A stretch of 64,000 bases of DNA from contig NC_091125.1 in NCBI RefSeq assembly GCF_040183065.1, positions 126,711,621 to 126,775,620 on the forward strand, written 5' to 3'. Each line of letters begins with the position of its first letter. The first letter of the stretch is position 1. Source of the stretch: Periplaneta americana (lineage: Eukaryota; Arthropoda; Insecta; Blattodea; Blattidae). A program made the translations under genes and the position numbers. Below the pieces are notes generated by a model that was not told where the DNA came from, did not search any database, and saw nothing but the letters and a program-made list of their open reading frames with translations. Positions 1 to 10,945 of this stretch are shown in pieces.

Positions 1-1
1 G

Positions 2-165
2 CTCAGAAATATTAAGGTTTTAAATTGTTACAAACAGAAATAATTCCAGAGATTTCTGGAACACATTTTTGAGCGTTTACCACCAATTAAGTTCTTTTGG
101 ACAGCTCAGAAGTCACTGATATATGACTCAGAAATATTGAGGTTTTAAATTGTTAGAAACAGAAA
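2..165. repeat. Short direct repeat pair
   Basis: A 39-bp segment (CTCAGAAATATT.AGGTTTTA and following bases) at 2-40 recurs in direct orientation at 127-165 with a few mismatches. The window starts inside the first copy, so the full array may extend upstream. No coding potential is seen. Confidence 0.6.
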
Positions 166-328
166 AAATAATAGGTTTGTATTGTTCGATTGTTTTATTT
201 CCATAAAACTCTTGTAAAGTATCGGTTCACTTTTATTTTACATGCATTGTAATGCACATACTTGAATTTTCCATTGGAAATATGAAATTTAATATTTCTG
301 ATTTACACTGATTGGCTTCTCAACAGTA

Positions 329-841
329 AATTCTCAGAAACTCTAGCTCACGTTCTTGGATCTTGCCAGCATTGTAAGACATTATGCAATGCCAGGCATC
401 ACAAAATCAGGTTCGCAATCGCTCAAGCTCTTCGCGGCAAGGGATAATACCACCTATGAATAAATCCATGGTCTATCGAAAAAAGGAAGCTGTCAGCGGG
501 TTGATATATATTAGCCTTTAACAATACAACAGGCTATAAAATAGATCCTACTATCCGTTTCAAATTGAATACAACTCAACCGGATGACGTCAACAATGAG
601 AAAAATCAAATTTATGGTCCAACTGTTCCTTATTACTTACATATTATGTATAAGTTACAAACTATTGAAATTATTGGATTATTAGCGGGTGCTAAAGGCA
701 CGATTACAAAAAAAAATATTAATTTCTGCAAGAAGTTCAATTTTAAATCCTCTTTGGTCAAGACTGTTTCTTTGATAGCTCTAAAATATTCAATCTACCT
801 TCTGAGAAATGACATATATAAAGTAAATTAATGACACAATA

Positions 842-898
<57 letters not shown>

Positions 899-1010
899 TT
901 CCTCACAAAAACATTTTCATAAAATTGTACGCATTTACTAATGCTTGTATATTTGGTATACTTTGTCCTTCAGGGCAACCCCTATTTTACGGAAAGTTTG
1001 TTTAAATAAT
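329..1010 (+). pseudogene. RLE-type (R2-like) LINE, 3' end remnant, copy 1
   Basis: This is the 3' part of a non-LTR retrotransposon whose ORF ended in a restriction-like endonuclease domain. The reading at 329-480 gives a degenerate H-x4-C zinc-knuckle half (HVLGSC) followed by ARHHKIR, the position of the family's (R/K)H(N/H) motif; a frame break follows. From about 540 the reading resumes as IDPTIRF and runs to GAKGTITKK, then a stop at 829-831. The 3' tail holds an (AAT)n tract at 838-897 and a block ending near 1010 that also occurs, inverted, at 3737-3845. Compared with the copy at 3737-4690 it lacks about 190 bp just before the (AAT)n tract. It is 5' truncated and carries stops and frameshifts, so it is dead. 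The R2-like assignment is from motif order only. Confidence 0.7.
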
Positions 1011-1344
1011 ACCACGGAACAAATTACACTATCGTTCATAGTTTAAGACCTTGATTCATGTTCAAGTTACCTATAAAATTTACTACACAAGTCAGAAAAT
1101 ATCTTTCGTTTTCTAGGATGCACACAAAAGGCACGCTTTATAATCTAAAAGCAATCTATTTCATTAAATTTATATATTTTACATTCAGTAGATAACTTTG
1201 TAAACTTTAAATTCTCCACTGTAGAAGCTATAAAGGCGCATGAGGACACGAAGATATAGTTCTATGCTTTCGTGTCATCGTTACTGTAACGTGATTTTAC
1301 TTGTTTTACACCTGGGAAGATCTGTTAGACAATTTGACAGACTG

Positions 1345-1400
1345 GATTCCGGAACCGTTCTGAAAGTACTGACGAGGAAAATCCTGCCGCTACAAGAGAT
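1345..1400. mobile_element. SINE fragment (family like 39420-39712)
   Basis: The stretch CCGTTCTGAAAGT..TG.CGAG.AAAATCCTG matches 39620-39660 in the same orientation, including the internal spacing. It is a small relic of the SINE-like repeat described there. Confidence 0.5.
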
Positions 1401-1534
1401 TTAGCCCAGTATTTTTCAAGTCAATAACCAGATGCTCTACAAAACTTATTCACAGAAAAATTTAAGCATAGAGTATTTCATTCATTCATTCATTCCTTAA
1501 TCATGTAATAAATTTTAGGTAAATTTGTCAAAAA

Positions 1535-2814
1535 TACTAGGGCATTCGATAAGTAATTGCAACAGTGCTGTAAATCAGTGCTCCTAGCGGTGACCATTGA
1601 AATCAAGTACTACGTAATAGAGCAGCAATTGTTTAATAAATTTGAAATATTGAAAGTCTCGAAGCAGCCATATTTTGTAAATATAGTGGCTATTTCTTAT
1701 TTGTAATACTTAAGCAATTGAGCTCTAAAGGTATGAACAAAAGTATTTCATCAAAATCCAAGTTGCAAGAGAAAAATATTCAAATAAATGCTGTATAAGC
1801 TTTCATTATAAGAAGCCTGTGGGAGAGAAGTCCTACCATACTGAACTATTGCAAGTTGGGTGGAAGCTTAAGTATTCGCTTTCAATCAAGAGTTAAGGGG
1901 TTAGATACAGCTTACAACAGTACAATTTTTTCGAAAAATTCAACTTCTTTCCTCCATTACTGCATCTTGTACAATAATGAAAATTAGTATGTGTAAAACA
2001 ATGTTCTTCTGCTATATGAAAAAAGTATTTTTACGATTTAAAAAATTACTTATAATGTTTTTTTTCTAAATTAAAAATGGTGGCAGTTCACTGCGCAGTG
2101 ATGAAGCTCTTCTCTCATAACTCATAAACTTCTAACTTTTTCATGTTATCTCTCTTTTATTTTATTGTTGAAACTCATATTTAAAATATCATGCTCTTTC
2201 AACTACATCCCTTAATAAATAATATTTTTTTTTTTTATTTTGTGTTAGAAGAAAATACTGATATTTGACCATTTTTAAATGAATTTATTTTTTATCAGAC
2301 AATCTATCAAAGGTAGAGAAGTTATCTTGCATCATATCGTAGATATGACATGCATAAATACACACAAACAATTTTATCACAGAATGTTGGATAGTTTTTT
2401 AATTATGTGGGAAACGCTTCATCACTGCACAGTGAACTGAATTTTGAAAAAAAATGTAAATATATATTTTTTAAATCATAAAAATATTTTTTCATATAGC
2501 AGAGGGACAGTGTTTTAAATACACCAATTTTCATTATTGTACAAGATACAGTAATGGAAAAAAAATGTTGAATATTTTACTGCTGTAAGCTGTACCTAAC
2601 CCCTTGACATCCGAAGAGCTTTATATTGGTCAGTGAGAGAGATACCTAGAAATGCTGTTGCAGATGGAGTCTGCCGTATTCTAAGAATTTGGGAATGTAT
2701 TTTTGACATGGCAGGAGACTATACGTATTTGAAATATGTAATGTCAAAAGTAACCTAAATGAATTCAGTGTGAAAGAGTAACTATGATGCCATTACTTTT
2801 CGAATGCCCTAGTA
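1535..2814 (+). mobile_element. Mariner relic carrying a nested TTAA MITE
   Basis: Terminal inverted repeats of about 26 bp (TACTAGGGCATTCGA then A or T, AAGTAAT) lie at 1535-1561 and 2788-2814, with TA as the probable target duplication. Just inside the right end, 2630-2757 reads through without stops and contains RILRIWECIFDMAGDYT, which resembles the RW..C....GDY tail of mariner transposases. The catalytic core is not recognisable. At 1893-2607 the element is split by a TTAA-flanked MITE, so the mariner inserted first. Without that insert it would be about 565 bp, a deleted, non-autonomous copy. Confidence 0.65.
1893..2607. mobile_element. TTAA-flanked long-TIR MITE, copy 1
   Basis: The element at 1897-2603 (707 bp) is bounded by TTAA on the left and TTGA (one change) on the right. 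Its ends read GGGGTTAGATACAGCTTAC and, on the other strand, GGGGTTAGGTACAGCTTAC. The two arms match imperfectly for roughly 200 bp, up to the block GGCAGTTCACTGCGCAGTGA. The middle is AT-rich and not coding. Homologous copies lie at 5941-6519 and 19087-20030. The TTAA duplication suggests piggyBac or Sola3; the GGGG terminus is unlike piggyBac's usual CCC start. Confidence 0.8.
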
Positions 2815-3736
2815 AATTGTTTTTCTGCTTAAACAACAGGATTTGTAAAAATGATACAATTATGATAATGCCCGAAATTAATATAAAATGTAGCCTATGT
2901 TTCAGCTTAAAGCTTATTAAGTAATTTTACAACATCAGGATACTCTTTTATAATATGATCGAATTTAATAAGAAATGACCACTATACTCTATAATAAAAT
3001 ATAAAAGTAATAAATAAAATGTTCTATAAGCTTCCATTTTCGAAGAAATATTTAGATCTAATATTTGTGGTGTTGTAACATTCTGTACCACGAGAAAGCA
3101 TAAAAGTCTCTTTTATATCACCCATATGGTATAATGCATAATTCCCCAGCGTAAGTTGGTCTTTCTTATCGGGAACTGACTTTACTCCGAGATGTTACCA
3201 CACGGAATCTACATGTGCGCTCCAAGACTTTCCATAATACAGTATAACACTTCCTCAATACATATCCTGGGCTAATGCAGGCTATGAAATATTGCTGCCA
3301 GGTTTTTGAATAACAACAAGACAGCGAAATGAATGGAAAGAAGGCTTTACATCGACTGCATATTTGTAAGGTCATGGAACTGAATCCCTCGAGATTCTTT
3401 GTAGTCCGCAGAAAAGAAAAAAAACGATTTCCAGAGGTTTTGCGGCTTAACGTATGCAAGTACTTGTGACACGAGGAGAGAAAAAGTTACCAACTCTAGG
3501 CTCCTACATACACTTTGTCTCTTTTCGCAGTATCCCTTTCTTCAACTGTAGAGTTACTCGATATTCGTTATTAAAAGAAACTCTGTCTTAGAAACAAAGA
3601 ATCATTATATTATTCTTATGCTTCTTTACTATGTTTTGCCCCTTCAAGCAGCGAACTTTTAAGTTCATTACAACACAATTGTTTGAGCCATTCATATATG
3701 ACTGTAACTTTATTTATTTATTTGTTTATTTAGTAG
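2815..3736. other. No gene or recognised repeat
   Basis: This is AT-rich sequence with several short open frames but no splice-flanked exon, transposase motif or terminal repeat that I can see. A short TTTA-rich tract at 3710-3735 abuts the inverted LINE copy. Confidence 0.5.
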
Positions 3737-3844
3737 TAGTAAACAAACTTCCCCTAAAATAGGGGTTGTCCTGAAGAACAAAGTATACTAAATATACAAT
3801 TATTAGTAAATGCGTAGGATTTTATGAAAATTTTTTCGTGAGAA

Positions 3845-3917
<73 letters not shown>

Positions 3918-4690
3918 TTATTATTAATGTTATTAATTTACTTTTTATATGTGATTTCTCAGAAGACAGATTGACCATGACTAATTCGCATCTCCTTGAC
4001 GTTACTTCGTTTAATATAATGTGTTTCAATATAATTCAAATTGTTTATTTTTCACTCTAACAACAATTTATCACTAAGCCTCAAGGCATTTACTCTATTG
4101 TATCATGGTACTCTTTGTCGATGGCAACCTGTAGTGGTTACAGGAAGAAATTAAATCAAATCAATTAGAGCTATCAAAGAAACAATCTTGGCCAAAGAAG
4201 ATTCAAGATTGAACTCTTTACAGAAATTAATATTTTTTTTTTTTTTTTTTTGTAATCGTGCCTCTATCACTCACTAATAATCCAATAATTTCAATTGTTT
4301 GTAACGTATACATATGTAAATAATAAGGAAAAGTTGGACTATAAATTTGGTTCTTCTCATTGTAGACATCTTCCGGTTGAGTTGTATTCAATTCGAAGTG
4401 GATAGTAGGATCTATTATATAGCCTGTTGTGTTGTTAAAGACCAATATATCAACCCGCCGACAGCTTCCTGTTTCCGAAAGACCATGGATTTCTTCATAG
4501 GTGGCATATCCCTTGTCGCGAAGAGCTTGAGCGATTGCGGACCTGATCTTATGATGCCTGGTATTGTGTAATGTCTCACCATGCGGGCAAGACCCAAGAA
4601 CGTGGGTGAGAGTTTCTATCTCGTTGAAGCAGTGGCGACAACGGTTACTGTCCATGGATCTGCCCGATATAGCGCGAACAGCTATTATTA
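3737..4690 (-). pseudogene. RLE-type (R2-like) LINE, 3' end, copy 2
   Basis: The minus strand reads [19 protein letters not shown], a clear C-x2-C-x8-H-x4-C zinc knuckle, then TRHHKIR, then RRVDILVFNNTTGYIIDPT, where the PD and D positions of the restriction-like endonuclease would lie, and LLVSDRGTITK near the end. The open frame at 4227-4680 is intact to an A-rich tract. Downstream lie a unique 190-bp segment, an (AAT)n run (3848-3915) and the terminal block at 3740-3845. The endonuclease domain of this class nicks the target for target-primed reverse transcription. The copy is cut on its 5' side by the tetranucleotide array at 4697. It is inverted relative to 329-1010. Confidence 0.75.
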
Positions 4691-4696
4691 TTACAG

Positions 4697-5195
<499 letters not shown>

Positions 5196-5196
<1 letters not shown>

Positions 5197-5560
5197 TATT
5201 TACTTATTTGATTTGGTAGAGATAAGGTATCAGGCCTTCTCTTCTCCTCTACATGGAGATCACAACTACAATATTAAGAATACAATTAAAATTTCAATAT
5301 AAAAATCGAAGTACTAAACGATTACCTGGTTAATAAAGGCTAGATAATTTACTGTAGAATTTAACTCTGTTTGGATTACAATGGACAACGTGATTTTAAT
5401 TTTTCTTGATATTTATACATCATCTGGCAATTTATTGTATGTACTTATATACGACTTCATTTTGTACTACAAATTAAATTACAACCGAGATCACAGATGT
5501 CAAAATTTTTAATTAGTCTGTCTGTAGGCTAAATTGTTTATATAATTTTTCATCATGAAA
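5196..5560 (-). mobile_element. LINE 3' UTR fragment (GGCCTT-hairpin tail family)
   Basis: Matches the 3' UTR copies at 40515-40925 (same orientation) and 25850-26205 (opposite): the tail stem GGTAGAGATAAGG..TCAGGCCTTCTC, then CAACTACAATAT and TACAATTAAAATTTCAATA. It is the 3' end of a Jockey/CR1-like LINE, 5' truncated in the UTR with no coding left. Its (TTTA)n tail merges with the end of the microsatellite array, a plausible source of that array. Confidence 0.6.
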
Positions 5561-5820
5561 ATCCACTCACAAACTGTAGCAAACACGGTATTGTTTATAA
5601 ACTTATCACTTAAGCACACAACTTAGGCATTTATGATATATGCTGTATAAACTCAGAAAAAAATAAGCCGCATGAATTTCCTAAATTCCAGATTCAAACG
5701 CATTGCATATGTTTCTGGCTCCAAAGCGTAGTACACACGACATCGCTTGGACAGTTATTGTAATTCATTTCATTTCTATTTTTGTCTTAATCCGAAAATT
5801 TCTCTATTCGTTTTCTTATT

Positions 5821-6622
5821 TGGTTATTTTACGACGCTTTATCAACTGCTCTGGTTAGCTAGCATCTTAGTTAGATGAATGTGATGATGCTAGAGAGATG
5901 AGTCCAGGGCCCAACGCCGAAAGTTACCCAGCATTTGTTCTTAAGGGGTAAGTACAGCTGACAGCAGTAAAATTTTGGAAATATTCAACATGAAAATTAG
6001 TACTGTCCTTCTGCTATATGATAAAAATATTTTGACGACTTAAAAACATATTTACATGTTTATTTTCAAAATTCATATTGGTGGCAGTTCACTGTGCAGT
6101 GATGAAGCGTTCTTCTCATAACTAAAAAACTATTCAACATTCTGTAATGAAATTTTTTGTGTGCATTTATGTATATCATATCTACTACATGATACGAAAT
6201 CACTTGTCTACCTTTGATAGATCGATAAGAAATAAACTTAAAAATGATCAAATATCAGTATTTTTTTCTAACACAAAATAAAAAAAAAAATTATTAAGGA
6301 ATGTAGTTGAAAGAGCATGATATTGTAAACATGAGTTTCAGCAATAAAATAAAATATCTTTTTTAAATCGTAAAAATACATTTTTCTTACAGCAGAAGGG
6401 CAGTCAGTGGTTTACACGTACCAATTTTCATTATTGTACAAGATACAGTAATGGAGGGAAAAAAAAATGTTGAATATTTCCAAAAATTTTACTGCTGTAA
6501 GCTGTACCTAATCCCTTAATGGGTTGTGGGAAAACCCCGAAAAAATTTCAACCAGGTAACTTGTCCCAACCATGAATTGAACCCGGACCCACGGTCAGAC
6601 GTACTAACCGTTACTCCACAAC
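5821..6622 (-). mobile_element. tRNA-derived SINE (family A), split by a MITE
   Basis: The minus strand carries family A. The tail half (GGTTATTTTACGACGCTTTA and following) is at 5821-5940; the tRNA-like head, with a decayed box B and GGAGTAACGG box A, is at 6520-6622. The two halves are separated by the 579-bp TTAA MITE at 5941-6519 and line up with the unbroken copy at 17613-17864. This dates the MITE as younger than the SINE. Confidence 0.85.
5941..6519. mobile_element. TTAA-flanked long-TIR MITE, copy 2
   Basis: A 571-bp element at 5945-6515 with perfect TTAA at both edges (5941-5944 and 6516-6519). It opens GGGGTAAGTACAGCTGACAG and ends with the complement CTGTAAGCTGTACCTAATCCC. Arms of about 200 bp include the conserved GGCAGTTCACTGTGCAGTGA block. 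The interrupted SINE gives the empty-site structure directly. No coding potential. Confidence 0.9.
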
Positions 6623-6710
6623 GATAAACGAACTATTCTTGATAGTATATTAATATTTATATATATCGCTGTAAAATAGAATGGTGGTAAACGAAAAATA
6701 ACCTACATAA

Positions 6711-6986
6711 TTGAGCCGTTCAGAGCAGAAGTGGTGTAAGTCAATTTTGCTCTGAACGGCTCAAATAAATAATATACAAAATACAATTCCTACTCTCTCT
6801 TTGTTTTTTTTTTCTCTCTCAATCTCTCTGTTCTTCGTATATACATTTACGGGCAAAATATATATTCATGTCATTTAAATTTGTATGATAACGACCGAAT
6901 CATTAGCCTAGTTTATATGAGCCGTTCAGAGCAAAAGTGGTGTAAGTCAAAATTGACTTACACCACTTCTGCTCTGAACGGCTCAA
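6711..6986. mobile_element. MITE with 34-bp perfect TIRs and inner inverted copies
   Basis: The ends at 6711-6744 and 6953-6986 are perfect 34-bp inverted repeats beginning TTGAGCCGTTCAGAGCAGAA. Each end also carries an inner, inverted copy of the same motif, so both termini are themselves hairpins (6711-6764; 6918-6985, a near-perfect 68-bp palindrome). The 150 bp between them is AT-rich with a pyrimidine run. No transposase is seen and the superfamily is unknown. Confidence 0.75.
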
Positions 6987-7071
6987 TTAATAAAAAAGAC
7001 TTTTCTCAAAAGTATCACAACACTGAACATTGTCGTCTGCGATCGAACACGTTAACACAGAGCTAACAGAT

Positions 7072-7430
7072 TGCGAGGATAATAATTATCATGAATTGTA
7101 TTCGGCTAGATATCCCCAATGCGATCAACTGTAATTCTGAACTAGACATTTTCAGTTCATTATTATTTGAATAGTATTACAGGAAGGTATTGTCGTAATC
7201 GGGGTTGTTGTATTGGTCATGTTTGTTACATAAAAACTTTCAGGTAATAAATTGATCTTATTTTCAGATTAATTTTGATCTTCTTGCATTAGTTGTGAAA
7301 TATCTTCCTGTAATACTATTGAAATAATACTGAACTGAAAAAGTCTAGTTGTTCAGAATTACAGTTGTTCGCATTGGGGTTATCTAGCCGAATACATTTC
7401 GTGATAACAATATTATTATTCTCGAGTAAT
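7072..7430. mobile_element. Fold-back MITE with ~125-bp arms
   Basis: The left arm (about 7079-7205: GAATTGTATTCGGCTAGATA and onward to TAGTATTACAGGAAGGTAT) is matched, inverted, by 7300-7425. The loop of about 100 bp is AT-rich. Arm identity is high with small indels. No target duplication could be fixed confidently. Confidence 0.75.
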
Positions 7431-7799
7431 TTTCAGGTCCTAGATTTGTGCTCGTATTATTTTTTTCTTAACACTTTAGCTAAAATGAATGTTGATAGGA
7501 ATATGTGGAATTTCTCTTCATAATATCGTTAGGCTACATGTTTAGAATAAGAAATCATTTATATAACTCAATTTCGTAAAAAAAAAAAAAAAATGGACAT
7601 GTGGGGTTTCTCAATATTGTGATTCAATTATTTCTCGATCTCCGTTCTCGAAATAATTATCATAATTAGAGTCCGGATGTTTAGGCATTTATTTTGGTTA
7701 AAATAGGCAGGAATATAGGCACTAAAATAGTAAAAATAGGCAGTGAAATAGGCATTTATTAATCATGGAAACAGACAAAAATAGACAAATACTTAATAA

Positions 7800-8060
7800 A
7801 CTATCCCATACGGTACTCACTTTCCTTTGTTACATGTCACAACAGGATGTTTTTTTAAGTTGTCAACTGTCATAGTGAGCCGCCTATCAGGAAGAACGTT
7901 TTTCATGGTGGAAAAAGATCTTTCTACTTCTACTGAAGTGATTGGAGCAAACTTAAAACAACTTATTTCAGAAGGACTGTCTCTACTTTCTTTTAGAGAT
8001 CGAGAAAAACCGACTGTGTACTGTGTCAAAAAGAGGGGTGTGAGAAGGGATTAGAGACTT
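7800..8060 (-). pseudogene. hAT transposase C-terminal dimerisation domain fragment
   Basis: The minus-strand reading contains FKFAPITSVEVERSFSTMKN then LPDRRLTMTVDNLKKH and CNKGK. This is the hallmark of the C-terminal hAT dimerisation domain (F..aPitSveVERsFS....L.drR..L), which helps assemble the transposase multimer. Only about 70 residues remain and no DDE catalytic region or BED zinc finger is visible. It is non-functional. Confidence 0.85.
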
Positions 8061-8502
8061 CAAAGTACGCGTGACTTGCGCGTGCAAGCGACAACAGTAA
8101 CGGGACCTGGAGACTTGCTTTTAATACTTCCCTCATCTCCTTTTTTTGCTTGTAAACCCCGAAGTGACCTGAGCACTGAGGGTTATACTGTTCAAATATA
8201 TATATTTTTTAAGGGGAGAGGATGGCATTTTTTTTAACTTTTTCCTTATTTGGTGTAAAATATTAATTTTTTTGTATGTAGAGAGCTCATAGCTGTGGCA
8301 ACTGAACCAAATAAAAATATTTTGAAAAAAAAAATTATTGGGGGCGCAAATTTTAAAAAATTATACCCAATGCAGGATTGTACTAAAACCGATACATCTA
8401 AACCGTTTTTAAAGATACGAGTAGATTCAAACAGTTTTTTGCAATGTATTTGCAAAATCATGTTCTACAAACTGTCTGTAACAGAATTTTGATATTAGTC
8501 CC

Positions 8503-9760
8503 TTACTTACAAATGGCTTTTAAAGAACCCGAAGGTTCATTGCCGCCCTCACATAAGCCCTCCATCGGTCCCTGTCCTGTGCAAGATTAATCCAGTCTCT
8601 ATCATCATATCCCACCTCCCTCAAATCCATTTTAATATTATCCTCCCATCTACGTCTCGGCCTCCCTAAAGCTCTTTTTCCCTCCGGTCTCCCAACTAAC
8701 ACTCTATATGTATTTCTGGATTCGCCCACACGTGCTACATGCCCTGCCCATCTCAAACGTTTGGATTTAATGTTCCTAATTATGTCAAGTGAAGAATACA
8801 ATGCGTGCAGTTCTGCGTTGTGTAACTTTCTCCATTCTCCTGTAACTTCATCCCGCTTAGCCCCAAATATTTTCCTAAGCACCTTATTCTCAAACACCCT
8901 TAATCTCTGTTCCTCTCTCAAAGTGAGAGTCCACGTTTCACAGCCATACAGAAGAACCGGTAATATAACTGTTTTATAAATTCTAACTTTCAGATTTTTT
9001 GACAGCAGACTAGATGACAAAATCTTCTCAACCGAATAATAACACGAATTTCCCATATTTATTCTGCGTTTAATTTCCTCCCGAGTGTCATTTATATTTG
9101 TTACTGTTGCTCCAAGATATTTGATTTTTTCCAACTCTTCGAAGGATAAATCTCCAATTTTTATATTTCCATTTCATACAATATTCTGGTCACGAGACAT
9201 AATCATATACTTTGTCTTTTCGGGATCGCTTTACTTGCTTCAAGTAAAATTTCCGTCTTTTCCCTAATCGTTTGTATATTTTCTCCTAACATATTCACGT
9301 CATCCGCATAGACAAGAAGCTGATGTAACCCGTTCAATTCCAAACCCTGCCTGTTATCCTGAACTTTCCTAATGGCATATGCTAAAGCGAAGTTAAAAAG
9401 TAAAGGTGATAGTGTATCTCCCTGCTTTAGCCCGCAGTGAATTGGAAAAGCATCAGGTAGAAACTGACCTATACGGACTTTGCTGTATGTTTCACTGAGA
9501 CACATTTTAATTAATCGAACTAGTTTCTTGGGAATACCAAATTCAATAAGAATATCATATAATACTTCCCTCTTAACCGAGTCATATGCCTTTTTGAAAT
9601 CTATGAATAACTGATGTACTGTACCTTTATTCTCCCATTTTTCTCCATTAGGCTATCTGTCGAATACAAAAAATCTGATCAATAGTCGATCTATTACGCG
9701 GAAAACAGCACTGATGATCCCCAATAATTTCATCTACGTACGGAGTTAATCTTCTCAGAT
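8503..9760 (-). pseudogene. RTE-like LINE, reverse transcriptase fragment
   Basis: Minus strand, from 9760 down: LTPYVDEIIGDHQC, a broken stretch with DFKKAYDSV-like sequence, then [20 protein letters not shown] and [13 protein letters not shown] (catalytic YADD), then KIKYLGATVTN, LPVLLYGCETWTL, RLRWAGHVARVGESRN, GRPRRRWEDNIKMDLREVG and a stop near 8520. So the RT domain from about fingers/palm to thumb and the post-RT region are present, in at least two frames. The 3' end finishes in a short (TAAG)n tail as RTE elements do. A target duplication GATATTAGTCCCT flanks it (8492-8504 and 9760-9772), showing target-primed insertion with 5' truncation. Clade is inferred from tail and C-terminal motifs. 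Confidence 0.85.
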
Positions 9761-9991
9761 ATTAGTCCCTACGTTTGTAAAATAAACAATTAAAATTTAA
9801 TAACAATTTTCTGTCTTCCTTTCTTGCAAACAAACGGACGTATTTTTTTAATGAAATCAATTTACAAAATTCTATTACAGAGAAAAGTTTCCTAATAGTC
9901 TAAAGATTGTGTGTTCTACATTTCATGCATGTATCTTTAATAGTTCAGAAATTATATCCATTTTTGTCTGGCAATGTAGCAAAAAAAAAAT

Positions 9992-10325
9992 GGAGTTACT
10001 GGAAACCCGATAAAAGCGGGCGTGTGATTTAAAAAACCATAGCGCAGGAAGTTTAAAAATGACGTCTCGACATCCGATAAGGGCGCAAATATCCACAAAA
10101 TATAATGCAAGGCATTCCATACATATCAAAGAGTATTTAAAAAAAATTCTTTTGAAAATTTAATTTACCGGAAACAACAATAAAAGTGGGCGAGTGATTT
10201 AAAAATCCATAACGTAGGAAGTTTAAAAATGGCGACTCAACATCCCATAAGGGCACAAGTACCCACAAAGTGTTATGCTATGCATTCCACACATATCACA
10301 GAGTATTTTAAAGAATTTTTTTGTT
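9992..10325. repeat. Tandem pair of ~173-bp units inside the TTAA element
   Basis: 9995-10147 and 10168-10322 align along their whole length (GGAAAC..., GGGCG.GTGATTTAAAAA, AGGAAGTTTAAAAATG, CAT.CGATAAGGGC). Divergence is moderate. They lie near the right terminus, where subterminal repeats often serve as transposase sites; that role is inferred. Confidence 0.8.
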
Positions 10326-10503
10326 GGAAATTTACACGTTTTTCACCAAAAAATACCATCATCTCCCCTTAAGTGTCATAAAAGATGGAATCGGTAGGGG
10401 AGAAGAGTTTGCGACTTCTTGGAAACATATATATTGTTGGAGAATAAGATTCTCAGCAAATATTTGTGTGAGGTGAATATATATTTTTAATTTCTACAAT
10501 TGT

Positions 10504-10795
10504 TCTTCGATATATAGTCCACATCTGTGGAGTAACTGTCAGCGCGTCTGGCCGCGAAACCAGGTGACCCGGGTTCGAATCCCGGTCGGGGCAAGTTACC
10601 TGGTTGAGGTTTTTCCCGGGGTTTTCCCTCAATCCAATACGAGCAAATGCTGGGTAACTTTCGGTGCTGGATCCCGGACTCTTTTCACCGGTATTATCAC
10701 CTTCATTTCATTCAGACGCTAAATAACATAGATGTTGATAAAGCGTCATAAAATAACCGAATAAAATATAAAATAAAATAAAAATCTTCGATATA
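10504..10795 (+). mobile_element. tRNA-derived SINE (family A), full-length
   Basis: Body at 10515-10784, flanked by an 11-bp target duplication TCTTCGATATA (10504-10514 and 10785-10795). The head has box A (GTGGAGTAACTGTCAGCGC) and box B (GGTTCGAATCCC), the internal RNA polymerase III promoter. The body contains GGGGTTTTCCCTCAA and the tail ends GATGTTGATAAAGCGTCATA then an (AAAAT)n run. It depends on a LINE for its reverse transcriptase. Confidence 0.92.
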
Positions 10796-10945
10796 ATTTA
10801 TGTGCGGTTTATTTTAAATGCATTAAAAATATAGAAAATGTACAATAACGACGTAAAAAGGCTAAAAAAAAAAAAAGGCATTTAACCTTAAAATAGGCAA
10901 CGAGAGCTAACATAGGCAAAAAAGGCAAAATGAAAATTTGGCCTA

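Larger units (their letters stand above)
8209..10372. mobile_element. TTAA-flanked DNA element (second family)
   Basis: TTAA at 8209-8212 and 10369-10372 bounds inverted ends GGGGAGAGGATGGCATTTTT and GGGGAGATGATGGTATTTTT (other strand). After removing the RTE LINE at 8503-9760 it is about 900 bp. It has a degenerate tandem pair of roughly 173-bp units near its right end (9992-10325). No transposase is recognised. Terminal sequence differs from the MITE family at 1893, so this is a separate TTAA family. Confidence 0.8.
7665..10945 (-). mobile_element. hAT element relic (host of a nest)
   Basis: The left end (7668-7785) and right end (10865-10950) carry many copies of a TAGGCA-type subterminal motif, typical of hAT ends. 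Next to the left end lies a hAT transposase C-terminus on the minus strand. Between the ends sit a TTAA-flanked element (8209-10372) that contains an RTE LINE, and a SINE (10515-10784). Subtracting inserts leaves under 1 kb of hAT sequence, so most of the transposase is gone. The exact termini and the 8-bp duplication are not resolved. Confidence 0.6.
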
